Assembly: GCA_903922465.1 (NCBI GenBank)
Contig: CAIXTV010000010.1
Span: 1 to 48,005, forward strand
Source of the DNA: an uncultured bacterium
Lineage (GTDB): Bacteria > Bacteroidota > Bacteroidia > Bacteroidales > CAIXTV01
Direction: 5' to 3'
Length of the DNA stretch: 48,005 bases
Position numbers and translations under genes: made by a program. Below the pieces are notes generated by a model. The model was not told the origin of the DNA. It searched no databases and saw only the letters and a list, made by a program, of their open reading frames with translations. This document shows, piece by piece, positions 18,919-28,011 of this stretch (position 1 is its first letter; each line of letters begins with the position of its first letter).

Positions 18919-20910
18919 TTATTTAATAGTTTTCAATACTTCTTTGTTTACGATAATAGCATATTTCGATCGAAGTAAAGTTATCCATTCCTTTTCAAGA
19001 TAATTCTGATAATCGGCTGTTATTAATCCTTTAGCATCAACTAAAGATTTTGGTTCAGGTCCTAAGATTTTACGAATATTAATGAAGATAATTGAAGAAT
19101 CTTGATTGATATTTTCACTTATTCCTTCTTCCCATTGAAATTTGTCGATAGTTGCATTATCTGCTTTTGCATATTTGCCTGAAGTAATTTTAAGGTTTTT
19201 AGGAGCATTTTTGTTGATCTCATCAGAAATATCTTTATCCGATAAATTCTTCTTCGCTGCTTTTTCAACTAGTTTACGTGTTTTTTTTGCAATATCTTCA
19301 TTGGCACATGTGTAAAGTGAAGCGTCAATACGATCGGTCCACATATATTGAGATTTGTACTTGGAATAAAAACCTTCAAGGCCAATACTATCTTTAATGG
19401 CTTTCGACCATACTTTTTGGTCTGTTAAGTCAAATAACAGGATGCCTTCACGATATTCTTTCATGAGCGCTTTAAATTCCGGGTATTTATCTGATAGGTG
19501 ATTGTCTTCCCATGCAATACAAGCGTCTTCAACAAATGATTTGTAGCTTGTGTTTACCTGTTCAACAATACTTTCTCCTTTTTTGCCCTGATTCTTGTAC
19601 ATATAGTTTGCGAAGTCAGGTTGAGTATATACTTTATCTCCAATGCTAAATAAATTAGCTTTTAAAGTAGCTGCTTCTTCCAATTTCCATCTGTTTACGA
19701 AGATGCTATCGGTAATTACTTTGTAGAATGATTCTTTAGCACCTGGGAATTCCTTGAATTGAGCTTCCACTTTTATTTTCGCCACTAAAGATTCTTTTGA
19801 TTTGTTTGAACGTTGGTCGCGAGTGATCTTTACTTTTATGTCTGACTTCACATCATCAAATGAGCCAATGGGTTTGTGGTCGATTAGCTTAATGATGTGC
19901 CAGCCGTATTGTGTCTTAAAAGGAGCAGAGATGTCACCTTTTTCTTTTAATTTAGAAATAGCCACAATGAAATCGGGAACCATGCGATTTACACCAAACC
20001 AAGGTAAAGTACCACCTTTTGGTGCAGAACCTTTATCGTCAGAAAACTCGTTAACAACATCTTCCCATTTTGCACCTGCTTTTATTTTAGCATAGGCAGA
20101 GTCGATGCGAAGTTTCATTTGATTTACAAAATCATTTGAAGAATCGGTAGGTACTAATACTAGGATATGAGCAACCTGTATTTTTCCCATAGCTTCTTTC
20201 TTATCAGTAACTTTAATCATATGGAAGCCATAATCAGTTTTGAAGGGCATAGAGATTTCGCCTTTGGGTGTTTCATATGCGGCACATTCGAAAGGATAAA
20301 CCATATCGAAAGCAGTAAAATATCCTAAATCACCACCATTGCCTTTTGCAAATGGACGGCTTTCAGTTGCTGCCTGATCTTTTGCTGATGGATCATCAGA
20401 GACTTCTGAAGCCACTTTATTAAAGTCTTCTCCTGCAACTAATCTTTTGCGAACATCCATAATCTTTTTCCAGGTAGCTAAAGTGTCGGCTGGGGTAGCG
20501 CCTGGCTTTGTTTTTATCAGGATATGACTTGCACGTACATCCATTTTCATGCGGGAATAGGCTTCCTGCATCAAACCTTCACTAACATCCTTGTCAACTA
20601 GATAGGGTTGAGCTAATTGTTTGCGATAGCCTTCCAATTCATTGATAAACGAAGTAAGGGTATCTAAGCCAAGTTCATGAGCTTCCATCACTTTGAGCTT
20701 AAAGTTGATAAATAACTCCATATATTCATCTAATGATTTTTGATCGATTACCGTTGATTGGTTATTTTTCTTGTAAATATTGATAAATTCCGATTTTTTG
20801 ATGTTATCTTTTCCAATACTGAGAATCACTGGGTCGTTGTTCTGCGAAAAGATAGGGGATGCTCCAAATATCAGGATAATGGCAACAATGTTTCTAATGC
20901 TAAGTTTCAT
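18919..20910 (-). CDS. peptidylprolyl isomerase with two parvulin domains
   Basis: A 663-residue exported protein. The signal peptide is about 1-22. Two PpiC domains follow: the first starts at RASHILIKTKPG and carries GGDLGYFTAFDMVYPFE, the second starts at VAHILVLVPTDS and carries GGTLPWFGVNRMVPDF. Each closes with a strand like YGFHMIKVTDKK or YGWHIIKLIDHK. The remaining about 270 residues are a Lys-rich helical chaperone region. It is the second gene of the operon after guaB (44-bp gap) and probably helps fold or assemble outer-membrane or secreted proteins. Confidence 0.92.
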   Translation of the reverse strand: MKLSIRNIVAIILIFGASPIFSQNNDPVILSIGKDNIKKSEFINIYKKNNQSTVIDQKSLDEYMELFINFKLKVMEAHELGLDTLTSFINELEGYRKQLAQPYLVDKDVSEGLMQEAYSRMKMDVRASHILIKTKPGATPADTLATWKKIMDVRKRLVAGEDFNKVASEVSDDPSAKDQAATESRPFAKGNGGDLGYFTAFDMVYPFECAAYETPKGEISMPFKTDYGFHMIKVTDKKEAMGKIQVAHILVLVPTDSSNDFVNQMKLRIDSAYAKIKAGAKWEDVVNEFSDDKGSAPKGGTLPWFGVNRMVPDFIVAISKLKEKGDISAPFKTQYGWHIIKLIDHKPIGSFDDVKSDIKVKITRDQRSNKSKESLVAKIKVEAQFKEFPGAKESFYKVITDSIFVNRWKLEEAATLKANLFSIGDKVYTQPDFANYMYKNQGKKGESIVEQVNTSYKSFVEDACIAWEDNHLSDKYPEFKALMKEYREGILLFDLTDQKVWSKAIKDSIGLEGFYSKYKSQYMWTDRIDASLYTCANEDIAKKTRKLVEKAAKKNLSDKDISDEINKNAPKNLKITSGKYAKADNATIDKFQWEEGISENINQDSSIIFINIRKILGPEPKSLVDAKGLITADYQNYLEKEWITLLRSKYAIIVNKEVLKTIK

Positions 20911-20954
20911 ATATATCGATTTGTTAATGGTTTTTGTGTTTAGGATGTTTAATG

Positions 20955-22421
20955 TTATCTACTATAATTGGGGGCTTCACGGGTGATAGTGATGTCATGA
21001 GGATGACTTTCAGAAACACCTGCTTGCGTGATTTTAATGAATTTTGCTTTTTGAAGTTCTTCGATATTAGCCGAACCTGTGTAGCCCATACCAGCTCTTA
21101 GGCCACCCACCATTTGGTGAATTACTTCAGAAAGAGAACCTTTGTAAGGAACTCTTCCAACGATACCTTCTGGAACAAGTTTTTTAATGTCGTCCTCAAC
21201 ATCCTGGAAATATCGATCTTTTGAACCTAGTTGCATTGCTTCAATCGAACCCATGCCACGGTATGTTTTGAATTTTCTTCCTTCAAAAATAATGGTTTCC
21301 CCTGGTGATTCGTCAACACCGGCAAACAGTGAACCTGCCATGATAGAATGTGCTCCACCTGCAAGGGCTTTAACAATATCGCCAGTATAACGAATGCCTC
21401 CATCGGCTATGATAGGAACGCCTGTACCTTTTAATCCTTTTGCTACATTCCAGATTGCAGATAATTGTGGAATACCTATTCCTGCAATGATGCGGGTAGT
21501 GCATATAGAACCCGGACCAATTCCGACTTTAACAGCATCGGCACCTGCTTTAACTAGGGCTATAGCTGCTTCAGAAGTGGCTATGTTCCCAACCACCATG
21601 TCAATATGAGGGTATTTCTTTTTGATTTCTGTTACCATGTTGATAACTCCTTTGGAGTGACCATGTGCTGTATCCACAACAATGGCATCAACTCCCATGG
21701 CAACTAGTGCATCAACCCGTTCAAAAGTATCGGATGTGATGCCAACTGCTGCTGCAACTCTTAACCTGCCTCGAGTATCCTTGCATGAGTTGGGTCGGGA
21801 TTTTATCTTAATGATATCTTTATAGGTAATTAAACCAATAAGCTTTTTGTTTTGATCCACTACAGGTAGTTTCTCTATGCGATATTGCTGTAGGATATCA
21901 GCAGCTTTTTCGAAGTCGGTGAATTCGGTAGTAGTGATTACTTTTTTAGTCATAACCTCTGTAATTGGTCGTACAAGGTTACGTTCGAAGCGCAAATCAC
22001 GGTTGGTAACTATGCCAACCAAAGCATTTTTTTTATCAACTACGGGTATTCCTCCAATCTTGTGTTCTTTCATTAATGCCAAAGCATCTTCTACTTTTGA
22101 GGTGGAAATAATGGTAACGGGATCGATAATCATACCGTTTTCGGCACGTTTAACCTTGCGCACTTCGTTTGCTTGGTTTTCAATGCTAGTGTTTTTGTGC
22201 AGTACGCCAATGCCTCCTTCCTGAGCCATAGCAATTGCCATTGCCGATTCGGTGACTGTGTCCATTGCTGCGGAAACAATAGGGATATTGATCTGAATGT
22301 TACGCGTAAACTGTGAAGCAATGCTCACCTCACGAGGTAATACCTCGCTATACGAAGGTATAAGCAATACATCGTCGTAGGTTAAGCCTTCGCCTGTAAA
22401 CTTTTCTGAGTGAGCCAACAT
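20955..22421 (-). CDS. guaB: IMP dehydrogenase
   Basis: Catalyses NAD-dependent IMP to XMP, the committed step to GMP. From the chosen start there are 488 residues: barrel half, two CBS domains (about 95-215), then the rest of the barrel. The catalytic Cys307 is in GPGSICTTR, and the flap and monovalent-cation loops ([21 protein letters not shown]) are present. The frame is open up to an ATG at 22493, but the family N-terminus is [18 protein letters not shown], so 22421 is preferred; the extra 24 residues are atypical. It leads the operon with three foldase-type genes and moxR. Confidence 0.95.
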   Translation of the reverse strand: MLAHSEKFTGEGLTYDDVLLIPSYSEVLPREVSIASQFTRNIQINIPIVSAAMDTVTESAMAIAMAQEGGIGVLHKNTSIENQANEVRKVKRAENGMIIDPVTIISTSKVEDALALMKEHKIGGIPVVDKKNALVGIVTNRDLRFERNLVRPITEVMTKKVITTTEFTDFEKAADILQQYRIEKLPVVDQNKKLIGLITYKDIIKIKSRPNSCKDTRGRLRVAAAVGITSDTFERVDALVAMGVDAIVVDTAHGHSKGVINMVTEIKKKYPHIDMVVGNIATSEAAIALVKAGADAVKVGIGPGSICTTRIIAGIGIPQLSAIWNVAKGLKGTGVPIIADGGIRYTGDIVKALAGGAHSIMAGSLFAGVDESPGETIIFEGRKFKTYRGMGSIEAMQLGSKDRYFQDVEDDIKKLVPEGIVGRVPYKGSLSEVIHQMVGGLRAGMGYTGSANIEELQKAKFIKITQAGVSESHPHDITITREAPNYSR

Positions 22422-22624
22422 GACATTAAATTTTAATTGTGCAAAAGTAGAAAAAAACACTTTAACTTCTTCATAAAATATGTTAAGCATCATTTTTCAT
22501 TATTATACATTAGCTATTTAGGCTGTAGGATAAAGGCAGATGTGGCACTTATCTCTTGATATTGAGATTATTTTTTCAAACAATTTGCTTAGACAATTGT
22601 TATCGAAGTGTAATAAATAGCCTT

Positions 22625-23758
22625 ATGTTCACAAATAAATCATCTATTCCTTTTGAAAAAAAAATCATTTCTTTGATTTTGCTTTGTAGCACAATAATTC
22701 TACATTCGTGTGGGCAAACTTCAAATTATAATAATATCAATAATTCAACCAATATGGACACAACAAATAGCAAAGCGAGTAATCCTTATTACTCACATGA
22801 AGATACTTCTAAGATAAATATCAGCAATGACGAATGGAAGAAGGTTTTGCCTCCTGATGTATATGAGGTGGCGAGACTTAAGGGCACTGAAAGGGCTTTT
22901 TCAGGTAAACTTTGGGATTTCACTGGGAAAGGCACTTATTATTGTGCTGCATGTGGCAATCCTTTGTTTCGTTCCGATGCAAAGTTTGCAAGTTCGTGTG
23001 GTTGGCCCAGTTTCTTTGAACAAATGAGTGACAATAGTGTCGTTTATCAAAGAGATAACACTTATGGAATGCAACGCACCGAAGCACTTTGTGGCCGATG
23101 TGGTGGGCATCTTGGTCATTTGTTCGATGATGGCCCCAAGCCCACAGGCAAGCGATATTGCATGAATTCGGTTGCGCTCGATTTTACTCCCTACTCGGTG
23201 AATGCGGAAGCACAAGGAAATAATATTGATACTATTACTTTAGGTGGTGGTTGCTATTGGTGTGTAGAAGCTGTGTATGAGAATTTGATGGGTGTGCTAA
23301 ACGTTGAGTCTGGTTTTTCGGGAGGGAAAACAATTAATCCTACATACGAGGATGTTTGTTCTGGAAGTACTCTACATGCAGAAGTGGTACAAATTACTTT
23401 CGATAACAGTATCACTAGCATTGACGAGATATTGAAAGTCTTCTTCACTGTGCACGACCCCACTCAACTAAACCGACAGGGAGCCGATGTAGGCACTCAG
23501 TATCGTTCGGTTATTTTCTACCGCAACGATGAGCAAAAGTCAGCCGCAACCAGCATCGTTAAGCAACTGAACGATGAAAAAGTTTACAAGCAAGCTATTG
23601 TTACTCAGGTTAACAAATTTACTACCTTCTATAGAGCCTCTGATGAACACCAACATTATTATCAAAACAATAAGTTTCAAGGCTACTGTCGCATGGTGAT
23701 TCAACCTAAGCTTGAGAAGTTTGAAAAAGTGTTTAAAAAAAGGTTGAAGAAGTTTTAA
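22625..23758 (+). CDS. exported MsrB-MsrA methionine sulfoxide reductase fusion
   Basis: A 377-residue bifunctional enzyme. Residues about 1-28 are a signal and Cys29 (in LHSC) is a likely lipidation site, though His two before the Cys is not standard. The MsrB domain (about 70-190) reduces methionine-R-sulfoxide, with zinc ligands C107, C110, C156 and C159 and catalytic Cys179 in RYCMNS. The MsrA domain (about 203-377) reduces the S form, with catalytic Cys210 in GGCYWCVE, YRSVIFY and HQHYYQ. Order B then A. It probably repairs oxidised envelope proteins. An ATG at 22556 would add 23 residues before the signal and is less likely. Confidence 0.9.
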   Translation: MFTNKSSIPFEKKIISLILLCSTIILHSCGQTSNYNNINNSTNMDTTNSKASNPYYSHEDTSKINISNDEWKKVLPPDVYEVARLKGTERAFSGKLWDFTGKGTYYCAACGNPLFRSDAKFASSCGWPSFFEQMSDNSVVYQRDNTYGMQRTEALCGRCGGHLGHLFDDGPKPTGKRYCMNSVALDFTPYSVNAEAQGNNIDTITLGGGCYWCVEAVYENLMGVLNVESGFSGGKTINPTYEDVCSGSTLHAEVVQITFDNSITSIDEILKVFFTVHDPTQLNRQGADVGTQYRSVIFYRNDEQKSAATSIVKQLNDEKVYKQAIVTQVNKFTTFYRASDEHQHYYQNNKFQGYCRMVIQPKLEKFEKVFKKRLKKF

Positions 23759-23910
23759 GTATTAAGTGTTAAGGTGAGGCGAGAGTGATGGGAAGATGAA
23801 TTATCCTGGTCTTAAGTAAAACTTGGGGAGTAAGTTTAATTTTGGCATCAAACGCTATTATTGAAAATAAAATTAGATTCAAACTAAGAACGACATATAC
23901 TGTTCTTATA

Positions 23911-23995
23911 CCTGACCCTTGTTTCACTGTAAACAATAGGGTCGGTTCTGAACGAAATGCTGAACGACTCGCTCAAAAACCTTACAAAGGCATGA
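23911..23995 (+). pseudogene. frameshifted fragment related to the gene at 47655
   Basis: Bases 23943-23970 match 47857-47884 at 27 of 28 positions. The preceding stretch (CCTGACC...TAAACAAT) also aligns with 47828-47852, but one extra base before GGTCGG breaks the frame. In the shifted frame the fragment reads VLNEMLNDSLKNLTKA and a stop, against VLNEMLNDSLK in the intact gene. No signal peptide or start survives. This is a remnant of a second family member or of a partial duplication. Confidence 0.7.
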
Positions 23996-23998
23996 ACA

Positions 23999-24040
23999 AC
24001 TTAAAACTTAACACTTAAAACTTAACACTTAAAACTTAAC
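23999..24040. repeat. three direct 14-bp repeats (ACTTAAAACTTAAC)
   Basis: Three perfect copies in tandem at 23999, 24013 and 24027, followed by two copies of CTTAAC (24041-24052). Simple-sequence expansion; no function inferred. Confidence 0.85.
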
Positions 24041-24063
24041 CTTAACCTTAACACTTCCTCCCC

Positions 24064-26433
24064 TCAGTCTGAAATTATATTCTTATATTTATTGTATAGG
24101 AAAGAGATGATAAGCAGCAATATGCCCAAGGTGACGAACACTATGGTTTTGGCTATGGTGTCGAGATAGGCAATGTCGTAGATAAAGAGTTTGATTAGAG
24201 TCACTCCGAATAAGACGATAGCACCAATGCGAAGGTGTTTTTTCTTTTTCCAAATCCCCAACCCTATCAAGAACAAGGAATATACTCCCCAGAAGATGCT
24301 TAAGCCCAGTTTGTAGGATTGAGTTGACTGCATAATATCCATCCAGTTTATCAATTCAGAGCTTATTATCCAAACAAGCGAAATATGCAGCATTAAATCG
24401 AAAGTCGTGTGCAGTTTTATGGCTGTGGATTTCAAAAAATCGCTGCGGATATAATTGTAAATTGCAAACAGCAAGGAGCCCACAAAAACAAAACTGACGT
24501 AGCGTATCATAACATTAAAAGCCCCACTACTAAAATACACAGGATTAGAAGGATTAAGCAAGTTGTCCCTGAGTAGGCTAAGAGTAAACAAACCTTGAGT
24601 TAGATATACGAGCAAAACCAAAACATTTAGACCTAGGTTGATATTTCCCAACAACTGATTTTTAATTCTTTTGATGTTGACTAAGGATAGAATTGAGAAA
24701 AACAATAAGGAATAGTTCAGTGTCCAAATGATGCTGAAATAGGATAAATTTGAATTGTAGATTTTAAGGCTATCGTGACCAGCCAGCTTTATTTCCTTAA
24801 AAGTAGAATTGTATAATTGATTCCAATAGGCAGCAATTTCCAAACGAAATGAAAAATATAAAGTGATAAGCAATATGCCTGGGATGATAAATGAAAATGT
24901 GCGCAGCAATTCTTTCCTTTTTGTGATAGCAGAAGGATAATTAGGATTGACGTTGAGCATGTTGATGTATCCAAAAGAAGCAATGCAAAGCAGCGATGTC
25001 ATGAAGTTAAGATTGAACAATGGAATTCCACTAGCGCTTTCAAGCTCGGTGCCAAATGAGTTGTACACTATCGACCAGTCGATGACCATACAGAAAAAAG
25101 CCAGCAATATCAATGCATAAGAAAGTATTTCGTAAAAGCTCACCTGTTTTTTTCGTCCTATCCAAAACATGAGAGTGGCTTCGCCTGCCCACATGAGGGT
25201 CACCCAATTGCCATCTAATTGCACAGGAATAGCAATAGTGATGAATAGCAGTGCTAAACCCGAAACAAGATAAAATAAGTTGCGGTCGGCCAGCTTCTGT
25301 TTATAAATTATTACGCTTATGAATATATGTATTGCAGCATTGCAAAGAGTGAAAACACCCAGCAGTTGCTCAGTATATTCATTGTTCTGGAAAATGTTAT
25401 AACCTAAGCCATAAAAAATAAATGAATTGGCAAGCAAGAGAACAACATCGAAAACATCAAACTTCTCTTTCTGCAGCAGTTTATAGGCAAGAAACATTAC
25501 ATAGAAGATGGTAAAGAATATTGAAAGAAAGCTCAGCCCTATACTGAAGTGAGTGTCGTTGTCATAGTTAAACAGAAACCAAGACAGATAGATTAGCCAT
25601 GAGAGCAAAAAAGAAGCATAATAGAGTGGTTTCCAGTATTTCCTAAAAGCGATAAACAGTATTCCAATGTTGATGATGGTCATGTAGGAGAACAGCACTA
25701 TCACTTTTCCTGAACCATCGCTCAAAAGAAAAGGCACAGCGTAAGCCCCAACCAATCCAATATGCGCAATCACTTGCTTGTTGTAGCTTATGGCCGCCGC
25801 AACCGTGAAGACCGTAAATACGACCATCAAACCAAAAGCCACAGGCTGGGGCAATAGTTCGTATAAATTATAAGCCGCAAAGGTTATGAAATACATAATG
25901 GTCATAGAGCCGCTCAGCAATACAGAGCTGAAGTTCTCATATTTCTTTTTCAGCCATATGGCAATGCCAAGCAAACCAAGGCCCATCAAATAGCCAAGGA
26001 TTATTCGGGTAGTGGGACTTATCAAGTCGTGATCGATTGCGTATTTTGCACCTATTGCCACCCCAATAATTAAAATGGCAATCCCAATTTTATTAATCAG
26101 GTTTTCGCCAACAAATTTCTCGAGATTCTCTTTGATGTGCGAAGGCTTTTTGTCTTCTTCTGACACATATATTGGTTCGACTATTGGAACTGTCAAAGTG
26201 CTCGAATTATGCTCAGGCTGTTCGGCATTCACAAGGGTTTCATTAAAACGGTCAAACTCAAGTGATTTTTCTTTTTTAATGTCTTCAATAATGGCTTGTT
26301 TTGTTTCATTGACTTTCAGCAAATGTATTTCTTCGCGCAATGTATTAATCTCCTTCGAGAAATGATCTTGTCTTTTCGTAAGGATATCGAGCTTGTCGAG
26401 GAGCTCTTGAATACTGCTATTTTGTTCATTCAT
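24064..26433 (-). CDS. DUF2339 multi-spanning membrane protein
   Basis: A 789-residue protein. Residues 1-50 are a charged, heptad-patterned coiled coil (LLDKLDILTKRQDHFSKEINTLREEIHLL). A linker with NLEKFVGENLINKIGIAILIIGVA leads into the first membrane helix, the standard DUF2339 entry. The remainder is about 20 or more hydrophobic helices. DUF2339 proteins have no established activity; their shape suggests a transport or lipid role in the inner membrane. The gene has its own long upstream region (26434-26865) with an inverted repeat at 26483-26518. Confidence 0.88.
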   Translation of the reverse strand: MNEQNSSIQELLDKLDILTKRQDHFSKEINTLREEIHLLKVNETKQAIIEDIKKEKSLEFDRFNETLVNAEQPEHNSSTLTVPIVEPIYVSEEDKKPSHIKENLEKFVGENLINKIGIAILIIGVAIGAKYAIDHDLISPTTRIILGYLMGLGLLGIAIWLKKKYENFSSVLLSGSMTIMYFITFAAYNLYELLPQPVAFGLMVVFTVFTVAAAISYNKQVIAHIGLVGAYAVPFLLSDGSGKVIVLFSYMTIINIGILFIAFRKYWKPLYYASFLLSWLIYLSWFLFNYDNDTHFSIGLSFLSIFFTIFYVMFLAYKLLQKEKFDVFDVVLLLANSFIFYGLGYNIFQNNEYTEQLLGVFTLCNAAIHIFISVIIYKQKLADRNLFYLVSGLALLFITIAIPVQLDGNWVTLMWAGEATLMFWIGRKKQVSFYEILSYALILLAFFCMVIDWSIVYNSFGTELESASGIPLFNLNFMTSLLCIASFGYINMLNVNPNYPSAITKRKELLRTFSFIIPGILLITLYFSFRLEIAAYWNQLYNSTFKEIKLAGHDSLKIYNSNLSYFSIIWTLNYSLLFFSILSLVNIKRIKNQLLGNINLGLNVLVLLVYLTQGLFTLSLLRDNLLNPSNPVYFSSGAFNVMIRYVSFVFVGSLLFAIYNYIRSDFLKSTAIKLHTTFDLMLHISLVWIISSELINWMDIMQSTQSYKLGLSIFWGVYSLFLIGLGIWKKKKHLRIGAIVLFGVTLIKLFIYDIAYLDTIAKTIVFVTLGILLLIISFLYNKYKNIISD

Positions 26434-26482
26434 AGGCTAAAGTGTTTAAACAATAGTTAAATATTACAATCTTAATTTATAC

Positions 26483-26518
26483 AATATGAACTATCCAGCT
26501 TTATAGAGTGTTCATATT
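26483..26518. promoter_or_regulatory. perfect 9-bp inverted repeat upstream of the DUF2339 gene
   Basis: AATATGAAC (26483-26491) and GTTCATATT (26510-26518) are exact reverse complements with an 18-bp spacer, 50-85 bp upstream of the DUF2339 start. The half-site centres are 27 bp apart. It could be a two-site operator or a leader hairpin; nothing shows which. Confidence 0.4.
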
Positions 26519-26722
26519 AAAACACAAATTTAATATAAATTATTATTACTCTTTCAGTAAATGGCGTTTTTTTTAATTCAAGGATGATTATACTGCAGAT
26601 AAACAGCGTTATAATGAAATTAAGGTGAGAGATAATTAATGCTGTTTTACATTAAAAGATGTAAGATATTGCTAAAAAAACAGATTAATTCAGTTTATCG
26701 GTTTAGGTTTAAATAGTTTTAC

Positions 26723-26730
26723 TAATTTTG
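26723..26730 (+). promoter_or_regulatory. candidate -7 promoter element for butyrate kinase (TAATTTTG)
   Basis: TAATTTTG matches TAnnTTTG. The leader to the ATG at 26866 would be about 130 nt. The region about 20 bp upstream (around 26700) is T-rich but has no exact TTTG. Confidence 0.35.
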
Positions 26731-26865
26731 CTACCCATCTGTATGATTACCCAAACTATTTTATTTAATTCGTTTAAATTTGTATTCAACTCATAATTAG
26801 TGAGTTTTATGCTTATTATGTTGTATTTCGGATAGATGATTTAACCTAAAACAAACACCAAACAA

Positions 26866-27936
26866 ATGTATAAACTGATACTTGTAGTAAATCCTGGTAC
26901 TTTATCAACCAAAATTGCAGTATTTAAGAACAGAGAACAGATATTTTTAATCAATTTAAAGCATACTCCTGAAGCTTTATCTCAATTTAGTAGAATATCT
27001 CAGCAATTCGAATATCGTAAGCAAATGATTACTGCAGAAATTAAGAAAGCAGGTATCGATATGAAGCATATAGATATTGTTGTTGGAACAGGAGGTCTGC
27101 TTCGACCAATGTCGGGTGGAGTGTATCGTGTTAACCGGGCAATGATACGCGACATTGTGAACCCTTTGGGTGAGCACGAATCGAATTTAGGGGGGCTTAT
27201 TGCTTATGAACTTGCCAAAGATTTAGGTCCTAAAGTAATTGCAATTATAGTAGATCCAACTTATGTTGATGAAATGGAGGATATTGCTCGTGTTTCTGGG
27301 GTTCCAGAACTCCCACGCCGAAGCCTGATGAATGCATTAAACCAAAGAGCAGTGGCGCATCGCTATGCTGAACAACTGGATAAGACTTATGATGATATTA
27401 ATGTAATTGTTGCTCATATGGGACGTGGTGTTTCTGTTGGGGCCCATTATAAAGGACGAATTATTGATGTTAACAATTGGCTTAATGGCGATGGTCCTTT
27501 TTCACCCGAGAGGAGTGGAGGCGTTCCTGCAGGTCAGCTTGTTGAGCTTTGCTACTCGGGTCAATTTACAAAACAGGAAATGCGCAAGAAACTTAAAGGT
27601 AACGGTGGTTTGCATGCCTATTTGGGCACTTCCGACGCTATTGAAATTGAAAGACGCATTGAAAATGGTGATAAAGAAGCCGAGCTTATTTATAGTGCCA
27701 TGCCCTATCAGATAGCAAAGGAAATTGGCTCGATGAGCACAGTGTTAAAAGGTGAAGTAGATGGAATTTTACTCACCGGTGGCCTAGCTTATAGCAATAT
27801 GATTGTTGATGATGTTACCTCTAGAGTAAAACATATTGCCCCTGTTCGCATTTTCCCCGGCGACGGAGAAATGGAATCTCTCGCCATGAATGGTTATATG
27901 GCTTTGATGGGAGATGTCGACATTAAGGAATATTAA
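26866..27936 (+). CDS. buk: butyrate kinase
   Basis: A 356-residue ASKHA-fold kinase interconverting butyryl-phosphate + ADP and butyrate + ATP. Family blocks are intact: VVNPGTLSTKIAVF (phosphate 1), VGTGGLLRPMSGGVYRVN, HESNLGG, VDPTYVDEMEDIARVSG, IVAHMGRGVSVGAH (phosphate 2), and GILLTGGLAYS (adenosine). Full length. It is usually next to phosphotransbutyrylase (ptb), but none is in this window: upstream is the divergent DUF2339 gene, downstream the membrane Fe-S pair. It could accept branched or longer acyl-phosphates. Its place beside electron-transfer genes fits acyl-CoA fermentation. Confidence 0.93.
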   Translation: MYKLILVVNPGTLSTKIAVFKNREQIFLINLKHTPEALSQFSRISQQFEYRKQMITAEIKKAGIDMKHIDIVVGTGGLLRPMSGGVYRVNRAMIRDIVNPLGEHESNLGGLIAYELAKDLGPKVIAIIVDPTYVDEMEDIARVSGVPELPRRSLMNALNQRAVAHRYAEQLDKTYDDINVIVAHMGRGVSVGAHYKGRIIDVNNWLNGDGPFSPERSGGVPAGQLVELCYSGQFTKQEMRKKLKGNGGLHAYLGTSDAIEIERRIENGDKEAELIYSAMPYQIAKEIGSMSTVLKGEVDGILLTGGLAYSNMIVDDVTSRVKHIAPVRIFPGDGEMESLAMNGYMALMGDVDIKEY

Positions 27937-28011
27937 CCTAAAAGGCTTGCTTAATTGGTATTTGCATTTAAACGATAAATAAAACTGTTTTAATAGCTAA
28001 TTCTTTAAATT

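Larger units (their letters stand above)
23759..24063. other. gene-free stretch with a decayed gene fragment and short repeats
   Basis: About 305 bp between msrBA and the DUF2339 gene. It contains the fragment at 23911-23995 and the 14-bp repeats at 23999-24040. AAGTGTTAAGGT (23764-23775) is the reverse complement of ACCTTAACACTT near 24045-24056, so the stretch is bounded by a 12-bp inverted repeat. No intact gene. Confidence 0.6.
26434..26865. other. divergent intergenic region, DUF2339 gene / butyrate kinase
   Basis: 432 bp with no gene. It holds a perfect 9-bp inverted repeat (26483-26518) near the DUF2339 start, a candidate promoter (26723-26730) towards butyrate kinase, and a short palindrome AACTCA-n7-TGAGTT around 26788-26806 between that promoter and the kinase start. 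Confidence 0.6.

Noticed and set aside
22422-22493. 24-residue extension of IMP dehydrogenase
   Set aside because: The family N-terminus begins at [12 protein letters not shown]; the extra residues are not conserved in type.
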